Both the position numbers and the translations under genes were made by a program. Positions 36,327-45,691 of a DNA stretch of 64,000 bases are shown here, one piece after another. The stretch is from Corynebacterium ciconiae DSM 44920 (GTDB lineage Bacteria; Actinomycetota; Actinomycetes; Mycobacteriales; Mycobacteriaceae). The stretch's first letter is position 1. The number at the start of each line of letters is the position of its first letter. Under the pieces are notes generated by a model. It saw nothing but the letters and a program-made list of their open reading frames with translations. It made no database searches and was not told the DNA's origin. The DNA lies in the NCBI RefSeq assembly GCF_030440575.1, contig NZ_CP047189.1, forward strand, positions 558,001 to 622,000. Reading direction: 5' to 3'.

Positions 36327-38531
36327 ATGGCAGAAGCGACGAGCATCTCCGCTGGTGACACCGCGCCGGCATCCTCGGCCCCGACCTCCCCAGCGCGCCC
36401 CAGCTGGGCGCTATACCTGCTGTTTTTTGGTACCGCAGGGCTGGTTGCGGGGCTCATTTCTTGGCAATTCCTCAGCGCCTCCCTCGCGGCGTTGGGCGTT
36501 CCCGATCCCGGTCCAGCTACCACCGCTGGGCTACCTTTCTTGCGCGCCGGCGGCATGATGCTGGCGGCATTGGCCGTAGGCTCGTTCTACTTCAGCTCCT
36601 TCCTTACCCCGCCGCGCACGCGGCAGGTAAGCGAGATGTATGTGGACACCCGTCGCCTCGACGCGGCTGAGCAGCGCTCGCTGGCCTCCAGCTATGGCTA
36701 TGAGTTTCACCGCGAATCGGAATTAGCCACGCGGTTGCGCGTCGCCGAGCTGGGCGTGGATGGTTCGCTGTCGAGCCGCACCGGCGCGGTGGCGTCGCTG
36801 TGTTTCGGCATGATCGCGGTAGCAATGGTGCCTATGTATCTGTCGGATGTGTCCGGCGAGCCGCTGTGGGAAGCGATGAAACCAGGCAATTGGTCGATCG
36901 CGCTCAGCCAAGTCTCCACCTCCTTGGCGTGGTTGGTGGTGGCGTTCATGGCGTTCATTACCGGCGTGGGGGCGCTGCTGAGTAAGAAGTGGATTATGCA
37001 GCCGGTCTGGCTGTTGCTGTCAGTACTTATGATCGTGCCGCTCGGTATGGAGGGGCACTCTGCCAGTGGTGGCAACCACGATTACGGCACCAACTCTTAC
37101 CTGTGGCATTTGCTGTTCATGGTGTTGTGGGTGGGAGGTCTCATGGCGCTGATCGCCCACGGCCGGCGGCGGGGCACGCACATGGACATTGCTGTTCGAC
37201 GCTACTCGCCGCTGGCGCTGGTAGCAGTCATCGGCATGACCCTCTCCGGGCTTCTCAACGCCGCAGTGCGGATCGACTTCTCGGACTGGTTCACCTCCGG
37301 CTATGGCCTGCTCATCACCGCCAAAGCGGTGGGAGTGGTGGTGCTTGCGCTCTTCGGATTTGCGCACCGGCGCATTGCGATTCCGCAGCTGCAGCGCACC
37401 CCAGATGATCACCGGATCTTCCGCCGCATCGCCTTTGTGGAGGTGATCGTGATGGCTGCGGTGACCGGCGTTGCAGTCTCGTTGAGCCGCACCCCGCCAC
37501 CGCCGCCGCTGGTGGCCGATATCAACACCATGGACATTCAGTTGGGCTACAAGCTCTACGAGGAGCCCACTATCTGGAATGTGTGGACGATGTGGCGATT
37601 CGATATCGCTTTTGCCACCTTCGGCCTCATCCTGGCAGGGCTCTATATATACGGTCTCATCAAGCTGCGGCGCGCAGGTAAAAGCTGGCAAACCCGCCGC
37701 AGCGTATGGTTCCTGCTGGGGTGCGCCACCCTGGTGATCACCATGAGTTCCGGGATCGGGATGAATATCCCAGCGACCTTCTCGATGCACATGGTGGGGC
37801 ACATGATCCTGTCCATGACAATCCCCGTGTTCTGGGCGCTGGGCTACCCCCTGCAGTTGGCGTTGAAGGCCAACGAGCCGTCGACAAGCGAGATGCCTGG
37901 GCTGTATGAGTACGCAGAAATTGCCCTCGATAACCCCGTACTGCGCGTCGTGGTTCATCCCGTGTTTAATACCGTGCAGTTCCTCGTCATCTTCTATCTG
38001 ATGTATCTGGTGCCGAGCCTGTATGAGGTCGCCATCTCCGAACACGCCGGGCACGTGACGATGAACGTGCTGTTTTTGTGGTCCGGCTACATGTACTACT
38101 GGGACATCATGGCCACAGATCCGTTGCCAGTGCAGCGTTCGCCCATGTCGAAGACGGCGTGGCTGACGTTCTCGCTGCCTTTCCACATGTACTTCGCGGT
38201 ATATCTCATGCAGACCCAACAGGTGATGGGCGAGGAGTTCTACAGCACTCTGGGGCTGCCATGGGAGGTGGATCTGCTCTGGGATCAAACCGTGGGTGGC
38301 GGCATTGCCTGGGCATCGGGCGCGTTCCCGCTGGTGATCGTCTACGTCGTGGTGCTGCGCAAGTGGCTCACCGCTGATCGTCGCGAATCGCGCGCCTACG
38401 ACAAGCGGGCCGAGGCCACCGATGATGAGCAGCTTGAAGCCTATAACCAATGGCTCCAGCAGGTCAGCCGCGGCGAGGACAAGCAGGACGACTACCACAA
38501 TAAGGACATCTCGCAGCCCCGCCGTCATTAG
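36327..38531 (+). CDS. ctiP: Copper transport and cytochrome oxidase assembly protein (CopD-CtaG fusion)
   Basis: Polytopic membrane protein of 734 aa joining a CopD-like N-terminal half (about 20-400) to a CtaG-like C-terminal half (about 415-690). Possible copper ligands include EGHSASGGNHDYG with following WH in the first half, and SMHMVGHMILSM, HPVFN and FHMYF in the second. Orthologous C. glutamicum CtiP delivers copper to cytochrome aa3 oxidase, and the position next to ssb and ettA is the same. The Ala/Ser-rich N-terminus before the first helix is cytosolic. The start is fixed by TATCCT 6 nt before the ATG. Confidence 0.93.
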   Translation: MAEATSISAGDTAPASSAPTSPARPSWALYLLFFGTAGLVAGLISWQFLSASLAALGVPDPGPATTAGLPFLRAGGMMLAALAVGSFYFSSFLTPPRTRQVSEMYVDTRRLDAAEQRSLASSYGYEFHRESELATRLRVAELGVDGSLSSRTGAVASLCFGMIAVAMVPMYLSDVSGEPLWEAMKPGNWSIALSQVSTSLAWLVVAFMAFITGVGALLSKKWIMQPVWLLLSVLMIVPLGMEGHSASGGNHDYGTNSYLWHLLFMVLWVGGLMALIAHGRRRGTHMDIAVRRYSPLALVAVIGMTLSGLLNAAVRIDFSDWFTSGYGLLITAKAVGVVVLALFGFAHRRIAIPQLQRTPDDHRIFRRIAFVEVIVMAAVTGVAVSLSRTPPPPPLVADINTMDIQLGYKLYEEPTIWNVWTMWRFDIAFATFGLILAGLYIYGLIKLRRAGKSWQTRRSVWFLLGCATLVITMSSGIGMNIPATFSMHMVGHMILSMTIPVFWALGYPLQLALKANEPSTSEMPGLYEYAEIALDNPVLRVVVHPVFNTVQFLVIFYLMYLVPSLYEVAISEHAGHVTMNVLFLWSGYMYYWDIMATDPLPVQRSPMSKTAWLTFSLPFHMYFAVYLMQTQQVMGEEFYSTLGLPWEVDLLWDQTVGGGIAWASGAFPLVIVYVVVLRKWLTADRRESRAYDKRAEATDDEQLEAYNQWLQQVSRGEDKQDDYHNKDISQPRRH

Positions 38532-38545
38532 CTGCGCCACCTATA

Positions 38546-38604
38546 CAGGCCTGTGGATAGCGCCCACCCCGTGGGGGTGAGACGAAGCGCTATGCACAGG
38601 CCTG
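38546..38604. terminator. Long structured element after ctiP
   Basis: Arms CAGGCCTGTGGATAGCGC and GCGCTATGCACAGGCCTG pair over 18 bp with one mismatch; a second CACCCC/GGGGTG hairpin sits in the loop. It begins 15 nt after the ctiP stop. There is no T-run, so termination is likely but not certain. Confidence 0.5.
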
Positions 38605-38694
38605 CGCGCTGCGCTGGGTCACAGGGTGGGGGAGTGCAGCACTCTGGTGCTTGCACGTTACGCACAATCACACACCAGAAAGGACCGTGCAGCT

Positions 38695-39162
38695 ATGCCT
38701 ATGATCCAAACCACCCTGATGGGTAATCTCGGCACCGACCCCGAGTACCGCTTGTTTCCCAGCGGCAAGGAACTCACTAAATTTCGCGTCTGCTCTTCCA
38801 AATCCCGCCAGAATGAACACGGCGACTGGGAGCAGATCAGCGAGCTGTGGGTGGATGTCGAATGCTGGGGCCGCCTCGCCTCCCCTGCGGCGCACGCCTT
38901 GCGCTGCAGTATGAGCGTGATTCTGGTCGGCCACTTCTACACCGATGTGTGGGAAGTGGAAGACAATGGGGTCAGCTCGAAGCGCAGTCAAGTGCGGTTT
39001 AAGGCCCAGTTTGTGGGCAGCGACGTCACCCGTTCACTGCTGCGGGTGGGCTCCAGCGCCGATGATAGCGCAGCAGATACCGCCGCTGATGGGCGTGCCG
39101 CAGCCGGTGGCAGCGCCGCAGGAATTGCGCTGGGCGAGGAGGCCGAATCTGTACCCTTCTAG
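38695..39162 (+). CDS. Single-stranded DNA-binding protein-like (second Ssb)
   Basis: Short OB-fold protein of about 155 aa: IQTTLMGNLGTDPEYRLF start, FRVCSS strand, then WVDVECWGRLA and SMSVILVGHFYTDVWE. It lacks the long Gly/Pro tail of the replicative SSB and ends EAESVPF, a degenerate version of the DDDIPF tip. It matches the Rv2478c-type accessory SSB encoded next to ettA in mycobacteria. AGAAAGGA precedes the ATG by 10 nt; the ATG at 38701 is also possible. Confidence 0.88.
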   Translation: MPMIQTTLMGNLGTDPEYRLFPSGKELTKFRVCSSKSRQNEHGDWEQISELWVDVECWGRLASPAAHALRCSMSVILVGHFYTDVWEVEDNGVSSKRSQVRFKAQFVGSDVTRSLLRVGSSADDSAADTAADGRAAAGGSAAGIALGEEAESVPF

Positions 39163-39305
39163 CCTCTGACGCAATGTAGGTGCCCGCACTGGAACTCATG
39201 TACCCTTTAAGGCGGCGAGCAGCGTTTTAGTCGTGCCCTCTGGTCAGGCTGGGGCGCTGCGCAAATCTTTTACGTGCACGTCAAAGCTATAGGGAGTTAC
39301 ATAAG

Positions 39306-40976
39306 TTGGGCGAGTTTATCTACACCATGAAAAACGTCCGCAAGGCGCATGGTGACAAGGTCATTTTGGACAATGTCACCATGGCCTTTTATCCGGGCGC
39401 GAAAATCGGTGTCGTTGGTCCGAACGGCGCCGGTAAGTCCTCGATTCTGAAGATTATGGCAGGGCTGGACCAGCCCTCGAATGGTGAAGCCTTCCTGGAT
39501 TCGGGTGCCACCGTCGGCATCCTCCAGCAGGAGCCGCCGCTGAACGAGGAGAAGACCGTCCGCGAGAACGTGGAAGAGGGCTTAGGCTCCATCTTCGAAA
39601 AGAAGCAGCGCTTCGAGGCCATCGCTGAGGAGATGGCTACCAATTACACCGATGAGCTCATGGAAGAAATGGGCAAGCTCCAAGAGGAACTGGACGCAGC
39701 TGATGCCTGGGAGGTCGATTCCAAGATCGAGCAGGCCATGGAGGCGCTGCGCTGCCCGCCCTCGGATGAGCCCGTCACCCACCTCTCCGGTGGTGAGCGC
39801 CGCCGCGTGGCGCTCGCTAAGCTGCTGCTCTCCGAGCCGGATCTGCTGCTGCTGGACGAGCCCACCAACCACTTGGACGCCGAGTCTGTGCTGTGGCTGG
39901 AGAAGCACCTGGCGGATTATCCCGGTGCCGTGCTGGCCGTGACCCACGATCGTTACTTCCTTGACCACGTGGCTGGCTGGATCTGTGAGGTCGACCGCGG
40001 CAAGCTGTACCCCTACGAGGGCAACTACTCCACCTACCTGGAGAAGAAGGCCGAGCGCCTCGAGGTGGCCGGCAAGAAGGATGCCAAGCTGCGCAAGCGC
40101 TTGAAGGACGAGCTGGCGTGGGTGCGCTCCGGTGCCAAGGCCCGCCAGGCTAAGAACAAGGCCCGTCTGGAGCGCTACGAGGAGATGGCCAAGGAAGCCG
40201 AGCAGTACAAGAAGCTCGACTTTGAAGAGATCCAGATCCCCACCCCGCCGCGCCTGGGTAATCAGGTGGTGGAGGTGCACAACCTCACCAAGGGCTTCGA
40301 TGGCCGTACCCTGATCAAGGATCTGTCTTTCACCCTGCCGCGAAACGGCATCGTGGGCGTGATTGGCCCCAACGGTGTGGGTAAGTCCACACTGTTTAAG
40401 ACCATCGTGGGGCTGGAGGAGCCGGATGCCGGCGAGGTCAAGGTGGGACAGACCGTGCAGCTGTCCTATGTGGACCAGAACCGCGAGAACATCGACGGCG
40501 AGAAGACCGTGTGGGAGGTTGTCTCCGATGGTTTGGACTACATTCACGTAGGCCAGAACGAAATGCCCTCGCGTGCCTACCTCTCCGCCTTCGGGTTCAA
40601 GGGGCCGGACCAGCAGAAGCCGGCCAAGGTGCTCTCCGGTGGTGAGCGTAACCGCCTGAACTTGGCGCTCACCCTGAAGCAGGGCGGAAACCTGATCCTG
40701 CTGGACGAGCCGACCAACGACCTCGACGTGGAAACCTTGAGCTCGCTGGAGAATGCGCTGCAGAAGTTCCCCGGTTGTGCCGTGGTGATTTCCCACGATC
40801 GCTGGTTCCTCGACCGCACCTGTACCCACATTCTCGCCTGGGAGGGCAATATCGCCGAAGGCCAGTGGTTCTGGTTCGAAGGTAACTTCGAGGACTATGA
40901 GAAGAACAAGGTGGAGCGCCTCGGCCTCGAGGCCGCCCGTCCCTCGCGCGTGACCCACCGCAAGCTGTCTCGCTAG
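39306..40976 (+). CDS. ettA: Energy-dependent translational throttle protein EttA (ABC-F)
   Basis: Soluble ABC-F ATPase of 556 aa that acts at the ribosomal E site. Two ABC domains: Walker A GPNGAGKSS and GPNGVGKST, signatures LSGGERRR and LSGGERNR, Walker B LLLLDEPTNHLD and LILLDEPTNDLD. Between them is the charged linker (ERLEVAGKKDAKLRKRLKDE onwards), typical of EttA rather than antibiotic-resistance ABC-F. The start is a TTG: MGEFIYTMKNVRKAHGDK aligns with the family N-terminus, and AGGGAG lies about 10 nt upstream. Confidence 0.97.
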   Translation: MGEFIYTMKNVRKAHGDKVILDNVTMAFYPGAKIGVVGPNGAGKSSILKIMAGLDQPSNGEAFLDSGATVGILQQEPPLNEEKTVRENVEEGLGSIFEKKQRFEAIAEEMATNYTDELMEEMGKLQEELDAADAWEVDSKIEQAMEALRCPPSDEPVTHLSGGERRRVALAKLLLSEPDLLLLDEPTNHLDAESVLWLEKHLADYPGAVLAVTHDRYFLDHVAGWICEVDRGKLYPYEGNYSTYLEKKAERLEVAGKKDAKLRKRLKDELAWVRSGAKARQAKNKARLERYEEMAKEAEQYKKLDFEEIQIPTPPRLGNQVVEVHNLTKGFDGRTLIKDLSFTLPRNGIVGVIGPNGVGKSTLFKTIVGLEEPDAGEVKVGQTVQLSYVDQNRENIDGEKTVWEVVSDGLDYIHVGQNEMPSRAYLSAFGFKGPDQQKPAKVLSGGERNRLNLALTLKQGGNLILLDEPTNDLDVETLSSLENALQKFPGCAVVISHDRWFLDRTCTHILAWEGNIAEGQWFWFEGNFEDYEKNKVERLGLEAARPSRVTHRKLSR

Positions 40977-41044
40977 AAAGACACCGCGCGCCACCTCCTG
41001 GCACGCCCTGCATTCTGCGGGGTGTGAGGGAGGGCAGAAGGATT

Positions 41045-41087
41045 AACCGCCACCGACATCCCCGGCAGGGGAGTGTCGATGGCGGTT
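41045..41087. terminator. Terminator between ettA and pdxY
   Basis: Outer stem AACCGCCA/TGGCGGTT with inner CGACA/TGTCG and CCCC/GGGG pairs around GGCA. It lies between convergent genes. Confidence 0.65.
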
Positions 41088-41116
41088 ATCTGTACATTTG
41101 GCCTTAACGTGAAGGG

Positions 41117-41968
41117 CTAGCGCACTTGGCGGACCTCGAACTGCAGACGCGGATGCGCAAAGGCGTCCTGGGTTTCGATCAGCTGCAATTCGCGGGTGCC
41201 GGCAGTGTAGGTGGCCTCCACCAGATCGAAGATGGACGAGGTGGTCTTTGCCAGGGCTGCGGCAGCATCGCGGCTACCGGTGTAGTGGCCGGTGAACAGC
41301 GAGGCGGTCACGTCTCCCGAACCATTGATCTTGATCGGCAGCTTCGGGGTGGTCACCAACCATGCCCCAGCGGAGTCCACGGCCAGCATCTCTACTGTGC
41401 CTTCCTCCCGATCGGGGCGCTCCACCGAGGTCACGAGCGCAGCCGAGGGGCCAAGCTCGAAAGCAGCGTCCACCGCGGCAAGAGTGGACTCCAGATCCGA
41501 GACCTCGCGGTCGACCAAGTAGCCCAGCTCGAACTGGTTCGGCACAATCACATCGGCCTGGGGCACCACCTTGTCGCGGAGCAGCGGCGGGATGGCGTCG
41601 GAGACAAAGCAGCCGGACTTAGCGTTGCCCATCACCGGGTCGCACACGTAGATGGCGTTGGGGTTGTGCTTCTTCACCCGAGAGACGGCGTCGAGAATGG
41701 CATCTGCAATATCGGGTCCGCCCTGGTATCCGGAGAGCACAGCATCCACCGAGCCGAGTACCTCGCGCTCCTCGAGCCCGGTGACGATGTCGGTGACATC
41801 GGAGGCCGGCATCAGCGGCCCGCGCCATGCGCCATAGCCGGTGTGGTTAGAAAACTCCACGGTGTTGATGGCCCACACCTCGTGGCCCATGCGCTGCAGC
41901 GGGAACACTGCCGCCGAGTTGCCCACGTGCCCATAGGTGACATGCGATTGAATGGAAAGGATGTTCAT
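41117..41968 (-). CDS. pdxY: Pyridoxal kinase
   Basis: Ribokinase-fold kinase of 283 aa that phosphorylates pyridoxal in the B6 salvage pathway. The N-terminus MNILSIQSHVTYGHVGNSAA is the classic PdxK/PdxY start, GYQGGPDIADAIL and VCDPVMGN follow, and the catalytic Asp lies in INGSGDVTASLF. The ATG at 41968 fits this start exactly; extra upstream codons are not family-like. It is single and convergent with ettA. Confidence 0.95.
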   Translation of the reverse strand: MNILSIQSHVTYGHVGNSAAVFPLQRMGHEVWAINTVEFSNHTGYGAWRGPLMPASDVTDIVTGLEEREVLGSVDAVLSGYQGGPDIADAILDAVSRVKKHNPNAIYVCDPVMGNAKSGCFVSDAIPPLLRDKVVPQADVIVPNQFELGYLVDREVSDLESTLAAVDAAFELGPSAALVTSVERPDREEGTVEMLAVDSAGAWLVTTPKLPIKINGSGDVTASLFTGHYTGSRDAAAALAKTTSSIFDLVEATYTAGTRELQLIETQDAFAHPRLQFEVRQVR

Positions 41969-42191
41969 GTCCTCTATTCTGCTAGATCGCGCGAAAGAAG
42001 AGAAAAATAGGGATATCTCACGCCATCTGGGGGTGAGCGTGCGGCGCTGAGCGGGCATGTTCGCAGATCCTGCCGTGGGGTGGGGGCGGTAGTAGTTGTG
42101 GTGCTCGTGCATGCACTGGCTGGCGCTGGCACAATGGCGAAGAGTACGCAGCGAGCGAACGCATATCGTGTGAGAAGGTTATTAAGAGACA

Positions 42192-42659
42192 ATGACGGAA
42201 ACTGCCGCCCACGTGGAAAGCTCCACCCCAGGCCCCATCCATTCCTGCGCCATCCCGGTCCGCTGGACAGATTTTGACCGCTTCGGCCACATGAGCAACT
42301 CGGTGTACGTAGAGCTCGCCCAAGAGGCGCGAATGCGCTTCGCTATCGACGAGTTTCTGCCCCGCGGACTCGAGATCCCCACTGTCTTCGTTCGCCGCCT
42401 GGATGCCGATTATCTCGCCCCGGTGCTCACAGATACCACGGCAGTCACCGTGGACACCCAAGTCATCAGCATCGGCCACACCTCCTTCACGTCGCGGCAG
42501 AAGCTGAAGGATCGCCACGGCAAGATCTGCTGCATTATCGAAGTCGTGCAGATCGCTATGGACCTGCACACCTCCAGCCCGCGCCCGATCAGCGAGCGGG
42601 AAATCTCGGTGCTCACCCGCGCCGAGGAAACAAAGGCGCTGTCGAACGGGTCGAACTAG
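42192..42659 (+). CDS. Acyl-CoA thioesterase (4HBT hot-dog fold)
   Basis: Hot-dog thioesterase of 155 aa. RWTDFDRFGHMSNSVYVELAQEARM carries the 4-hydroxybenzoyl-CoA thioesterase-type active-site Asp and the His/Asn pair. The likely substrate is an acyl-CoA, consistent with the Rv2475c-like position beside ettA in mycobacteria. It is followed 13 nt later by the next gene on the same strand, so probably co-transcribed. Confidence 0.92.
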   Translation: MTETAAHVESSTPGPIHSCAIPVRWTDFDRFGHMSNSVYVELAQEARMRFAIDEFLPRGLEIPTVFVRRLDADYLAPVLTDTTAVTVDTQVISIGHTSFTSRQKLKDRHGKICCIIEVVQIAMDLHTSSPRPISEREISVLTRAEETKALSNGSN

Positions 42660-42672
42660 CGCGGCGGATAAC

Positions 42673-43302
42673 GTGGTGCAGCTTTCTCAAGGACAGCAGG
42701 GCATCGTGGCGCTTCTCCGGCGCGCGTTGGCCCTCGACACTCAGGCTCATGCCCGTATCGCCGTGCGCGAGGGCGGTATTGAGTGCTTTGTTACCACCCC
42801 CTTCTCAGTGGTGGCGGCCCGCCGCGCCCAGGGAACATTCGGCTCTCACGGCGCGGTGTATCGGGCAGCAGACTTGTTGAATCCCGAGGGATCAGAGCTG
42901 GTAGTGGAGCCTCATCCGAGCGCTGGCGGGGCTCTATCGTGGCCGGGGGCGCTTCCTCCGGCCGAGGGCTATGAGCGCGTCGAGTCCATCCCGGGTGCGG
43001 CGGTGCGGCAGCTAGTGGATGCCGGTCGGGGTTTAGCTAAACAGTTCTCCACTGCCATGGGGCCGCCGGCCTCCCTGCTGAACTCCACCGTGATCTCGTG
43101 CAGCACTGATACCTCGACGGTGGATGTGCCGATGCGGGCGGTCTTCGCCCTCAATGCCTGTGGCTTTATCCCCACGGATACCTCGGAGCCGAGTCGTAAT
43201 CGTTTGCTGGTGTCACTTTCTGGCAGGTGGGTGCGGATCGACGCCTATTACGGCACGGTGTACTACCGGGCTGGGACGAACAGCCTCACTGACTTGCTTT
43301 AG
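42673..43302 (+). CDS. Conserved actinobacterial protein (Rv2474c-like position)
   Basis: Protein of 209 aa with no recognised domain, signal peptide or membrane helix. The region FVTTPFSVVAARRAQGTFGSHG and the C-terminal LSGRWVRIDAYYGTVYYRAG are strand-rich. It follows the thioesterase and precedes glbO, as Rv2474c does between Rv2475c and Rv2470, so I take it as the same conserved family. It ends tail-to-tail with glbO: the two stop codons overlap within TTAG (43299-43302). Confidence 0.72.
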   Translation: MVQLSQGQQGIVALLRRALALDTQAHARIAVREGGIECFVTTPFSVVAARRAQGTFGSHGAVYRAADLLNPEGSELVVEPHPSAGGALSWPGALPPAEGYERVESIPGAAVRQLVDAGRGLAKQFSTAMGPPASLLNSTVISCSTDTSTVDVPMRAVFALNACGFIPTDTSEPSRNRLLVSLSGRWVRIDAYYGTVYYRAGTNSLTDLL

Positions 43303-43685
43303 GTGTGATTGACCAGCATGTAGGCCACTCGCACCATGTGCTCCCACAGTGCGGCGCGGTGGGCGTCGCTCAGCGCTGAGGCCGGAAGCTCATCCATCGA
43401 GGCCTTCATCAGTTCCAACCAGCGCTCCGCGGCAGCGGCATCGATGGTGAAGGGGGCGTGGCGCATGCGGAGGCGGGGATGTCCGCGCTCTGCGGAGTAC
43501 TCGCTCGGCCCGCCCCAGAACTGAATGAGAAACATTTTCAGCCGCCACTCGGCGCCCGCCCAATCCTCGGCTGGGTACATCGGGCCGAGAATATCGTCCT
43601 CTTTCACTCGGGCATAAAAGCCGGCGACGAGACGATCGAAGGTGTCGTGGCCAATCTCATCGAAGACGCTGCGCGGTTCGCTCAT
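43299..43685 (-). CDS. glbO: Group II truncated haemoglobin
   Basis: Haem protein of 128 aa that binds oxygen and may protect respiration or handle nitrogen oxides. Landmarks fit trHbO: Tyr B10 (Y24), Tyr CD1 (Y37), proximal His F8 (H76 in LRMRHAPF) and Trp G8 (W89 in AERWLELM), plus the GG turn WGGPSEYS. The full family length is present. The gene converges on the Rv2474c-like gene with overlapping stops. Confidence 0.95.
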   Translation of the reverse strand: MSEPRSVFDEIGHDTFDRLVAGFYARVKEDDILGPMYPAEDWAGAEWRLKMFLIQFWGGPSEYSAERGHPRLRMRHAPFTIDAAAAERWLELMKASMDELPASALSDAHRAALWEHMVRVAYMLVNHT

Positions 43686-43703
43686 GAATAGTGATTGTAG
43701 ACA

Positions 43704-45560
43704 TCACGCGCCCGCCGCAATGGTGCGCAGGAGAGAGCGTGCCACGCGGTCACTTTCTTGAATCATCGTTGGATCGGTGCGCGGCATCGGTGAAATCGTG
43801 GTGTCGGCGATGAACGCTCCCAAAGGGATGCCGACTGCGTGCAGTCGCGGGTCATGAGCGCCACTGGGGCCACGCAGTTGGCCGGTGCGCGGATCAACCT
43901 CCCACGAACGGGAAACGGTGCCATCATCGAAGCGAAACAGCCTGGCCCGATCATGCACGGAGCGCACCAGCGGCGAGGCCGAGCGGCCCATATCGGGGTT
44001 ATGCACGAAGGCATCGAGCAGCACACGGGCCTCGCGGGTGGTGTTCGTGGTGGGGGAGACCATCCGAAAACCCGAGTCCGTTGGGATGATGTCTGGCGTG
44101 GCGCCGAGAAATTCCACGAGCCCGGCGTCGATCAGCGCCAGCAACTGCCGAGTACGAAACAGTGGCGGCCCCGATCCCGCCATCTGGCCCAGCGCCATGA
44201 ATTCTCGCAGGCTGCTGGTGCGGGAGGCATGCGTGTAGCGGCCATGCTCGCCGAGGATGCCCACAGCCTTGCGGGAAGCTGCTAGCGCCCACATGCCTTG
44301 TTTGAAGGCGGATTCGCGGGCACGTTCCGCCTCGTGGATGTCGTGGGTGAGCCCGTCGGCGATATGGGCTGTGAGCGCTTCGGGGTCCAGCTCGAGCCCG
44401 GCGAGCGGACGGGAGTAGGAGAAGGGATCAAAGGCGGTGGAGGGCTCATCGAGCAGCGGCGCTATGAGCTGCGGCAGCAGCTGCGGATCGGCGGTGCTAT
44501 CGATCAGCTGGAGAATCTCTTGCACACGCGCCGGGCGGGCGGTCAGGTAGTAGGCCTCGTGGGCATCGCGCAGCAGCGCAGGGAGTACCTCGGTGCCGAA
44601 ATCGATGCAGCCGAGGCCGCGGCGCCCAGATAGCTCGGCGATTACCGCGCGGGTGCGCGGATTGTGCGGTGCCGGCGGTAGGGAGTGATAGTCGGATTTG
44701 GGTAGATAGGGGTAGCCGCGGCCGCTGGCAACCACCACTGCTGGCTCGCGGCCGCTTGGTTCATAACGCAAGCCCGAACGGCGGTAGGTATCGGAGATAA
44801 ACCGGCCTCCGCGGCCTTCGCTCAACAGGAGAAGCGAATCGAAGAAACTCATACCCAGCCCGCGCACCAGCACGGTTTCCTTCGCGCGAATGCCGGAAAG
44901 GTCCTGATCGATTGGGTTGCCGGGGGCGATCCAGTGGCCGGGCGCTTCGGCGAGGCGCTGCTCCTCAGCGGTGGGGGCGGGGGTGTCCCAGCCAAGGGCG
45001 AGCACCGTGGCATCGGCCAGCAGTGAGGAACCATCGGCGAGAGCAATGCGATCCTGGTCGCCCTCGGAGGTGATCGCCGTGGCCGCTAGAGGGTGCTCGC
45101 GCACGGTCATGTGTGGCGGGAGGTCTGCGAGTAACTCGGCATAGACCGCCCGCAGATACTGCCCATAGAGTGCGCGGCTCGGATTGGACTGGGGCGTGGT
45201 GGCGCGCATCTCCTCGAAGAACTCGCTCGAGCGGACCTCTGGGTTGTGCAGCTGGGAGCGGATCCACTGATACATGGTGGGGCCCGTGCGCGGCGGGATG
45301 CTCACCGAGGCATCAGCATCAGGGTAGAGGGTGACGGCATCAGCCAGGGTATTCATGCACATCAGTCGGGTCTGATCGGTGCGCCACACCTGGCCCGCAC
45401 CGATCTGGTGGGGGTCGATGAGGTGCACTGTGATCGGGGTGGGATGAGCATCGCTGCGCTGAGCGGAAGAGAGCCGCTCTAGCAGGGAGATTCCCCGCGG
45501 CCCCGCCCCGATGATGGCGATGCTGCGGGGGTGGGGATGTACCGATTCTGAAGTACCCAT
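43704..45560 (-). CDS. FAD/NAD(P)-binding protein
   Basis: Large flavoprotein of 618 aa in the FAD_NAD_binding (PF13454-like) group. The N-terminal Rossmann motif is IAIIGAGPRGISLLERL (GxGxxG at 18-23), followed by IGAGQVWRTDQTRLMCMNT; a second nucleotide region lies near VLVRGLGMSFFDSLL. The family relates to ornithine/lysine N-oxygenases, but the substrate is unknown. It is divergent from a peptide-type ABC importer (132 bp between starts), which suggests it acts on the imported compound. TAATCT 7 nt before the ATG predicts a leaderless mRNA and fixes the start. Confidence 0.87.
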   Translation of the reverse strand: MGTSESVHPHPRSIAIIGAGPRGISLLERLSSAQRSDAHPTPITVHLIDPHQIGAGQVWRTDQTRLMCMNTLADAVTLYPDADASVSIPPRTGPTMYQWIRSQLHNPEVRSSEFFEEMRATTPQSNPSRALYGQYLRAVYAELLADLPPHMTVREHPLAATAITSEGDQDRIALADGSSLLADATVLALGWDTPAPTAEEQRLAEAPGHWIAPGNPIDQDLSGIRAKETVLVRGLGMSFFDSLLLLSEGRGGRFISDTYRRSGLRYEPSGREPAVVVASGRGYPYLPKSDYHSLPPAPHNPRTRAVIAELSGRRGLGCIDFGTEVLPALLRDAHEAYYLTARPARVQEILQLIDSTADPQLLPQLIAPLLDEPSTAFDPFSYSRPLAGLELDPEALTAHIADGLTHDIHEAERARESAFKQGMWALAASRKAVGILGEHGRYTHASRTSSLREFMALGQMAGSGPPLFRTRQLLALIDAGLVEFLGATPDIIPTDSGFRMVSPTTNTTREARVLLDAFVHNPDMGRSASPLVRSVHDRARLFRFDDGTVSRSWEVDPRTGQLRGPSGAHDPRLHAVGIPLGAFIADTTISPMPRTDPTMIQESDRVARSLLRTIAAGA

Positions 45561-45567
45561 AATAGAC

Positions 45568-45573
45568 AGATTA
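45568..45573 (-). promoter_or_regulatory. Putative -10 box of the FAD-protein gene
   Basis: Reverse-strand TAATCT, then 7 nt (GTCTATT), then the ATG at 45560. Confidence 0.5.
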
Positions 45574-45691
45574 GTGCTTAGTAAATAGAATGACCAGTCT
45601 AATTCCATGGTGTGTGCGGCTGCGCGGGCCTTGAACCGGCCTCGCGGGGCGGGTGCGCGCCGCGTCGTCCTCACATAGGAAGGCCACGTCC

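Noticed and set aside
37020..38540. Minus-strand ORF (506 codons) antisense to ctiP
   Set aside because: Same GC artefact; it lies wholly inside a well-recognised gene.
39582..40994. Minus-strand ORF (470 codons) antisense to ettA
   Set aside because: Antisense to a firmly identified ABC-F gene; the Leu/His/Gly-rich composition is not protein-like.
42080..42277. Short plus-strand ORF upstream of the thioesterase
   Set aside because: Overlaps the thioesterase start in another frame and has no coding features.
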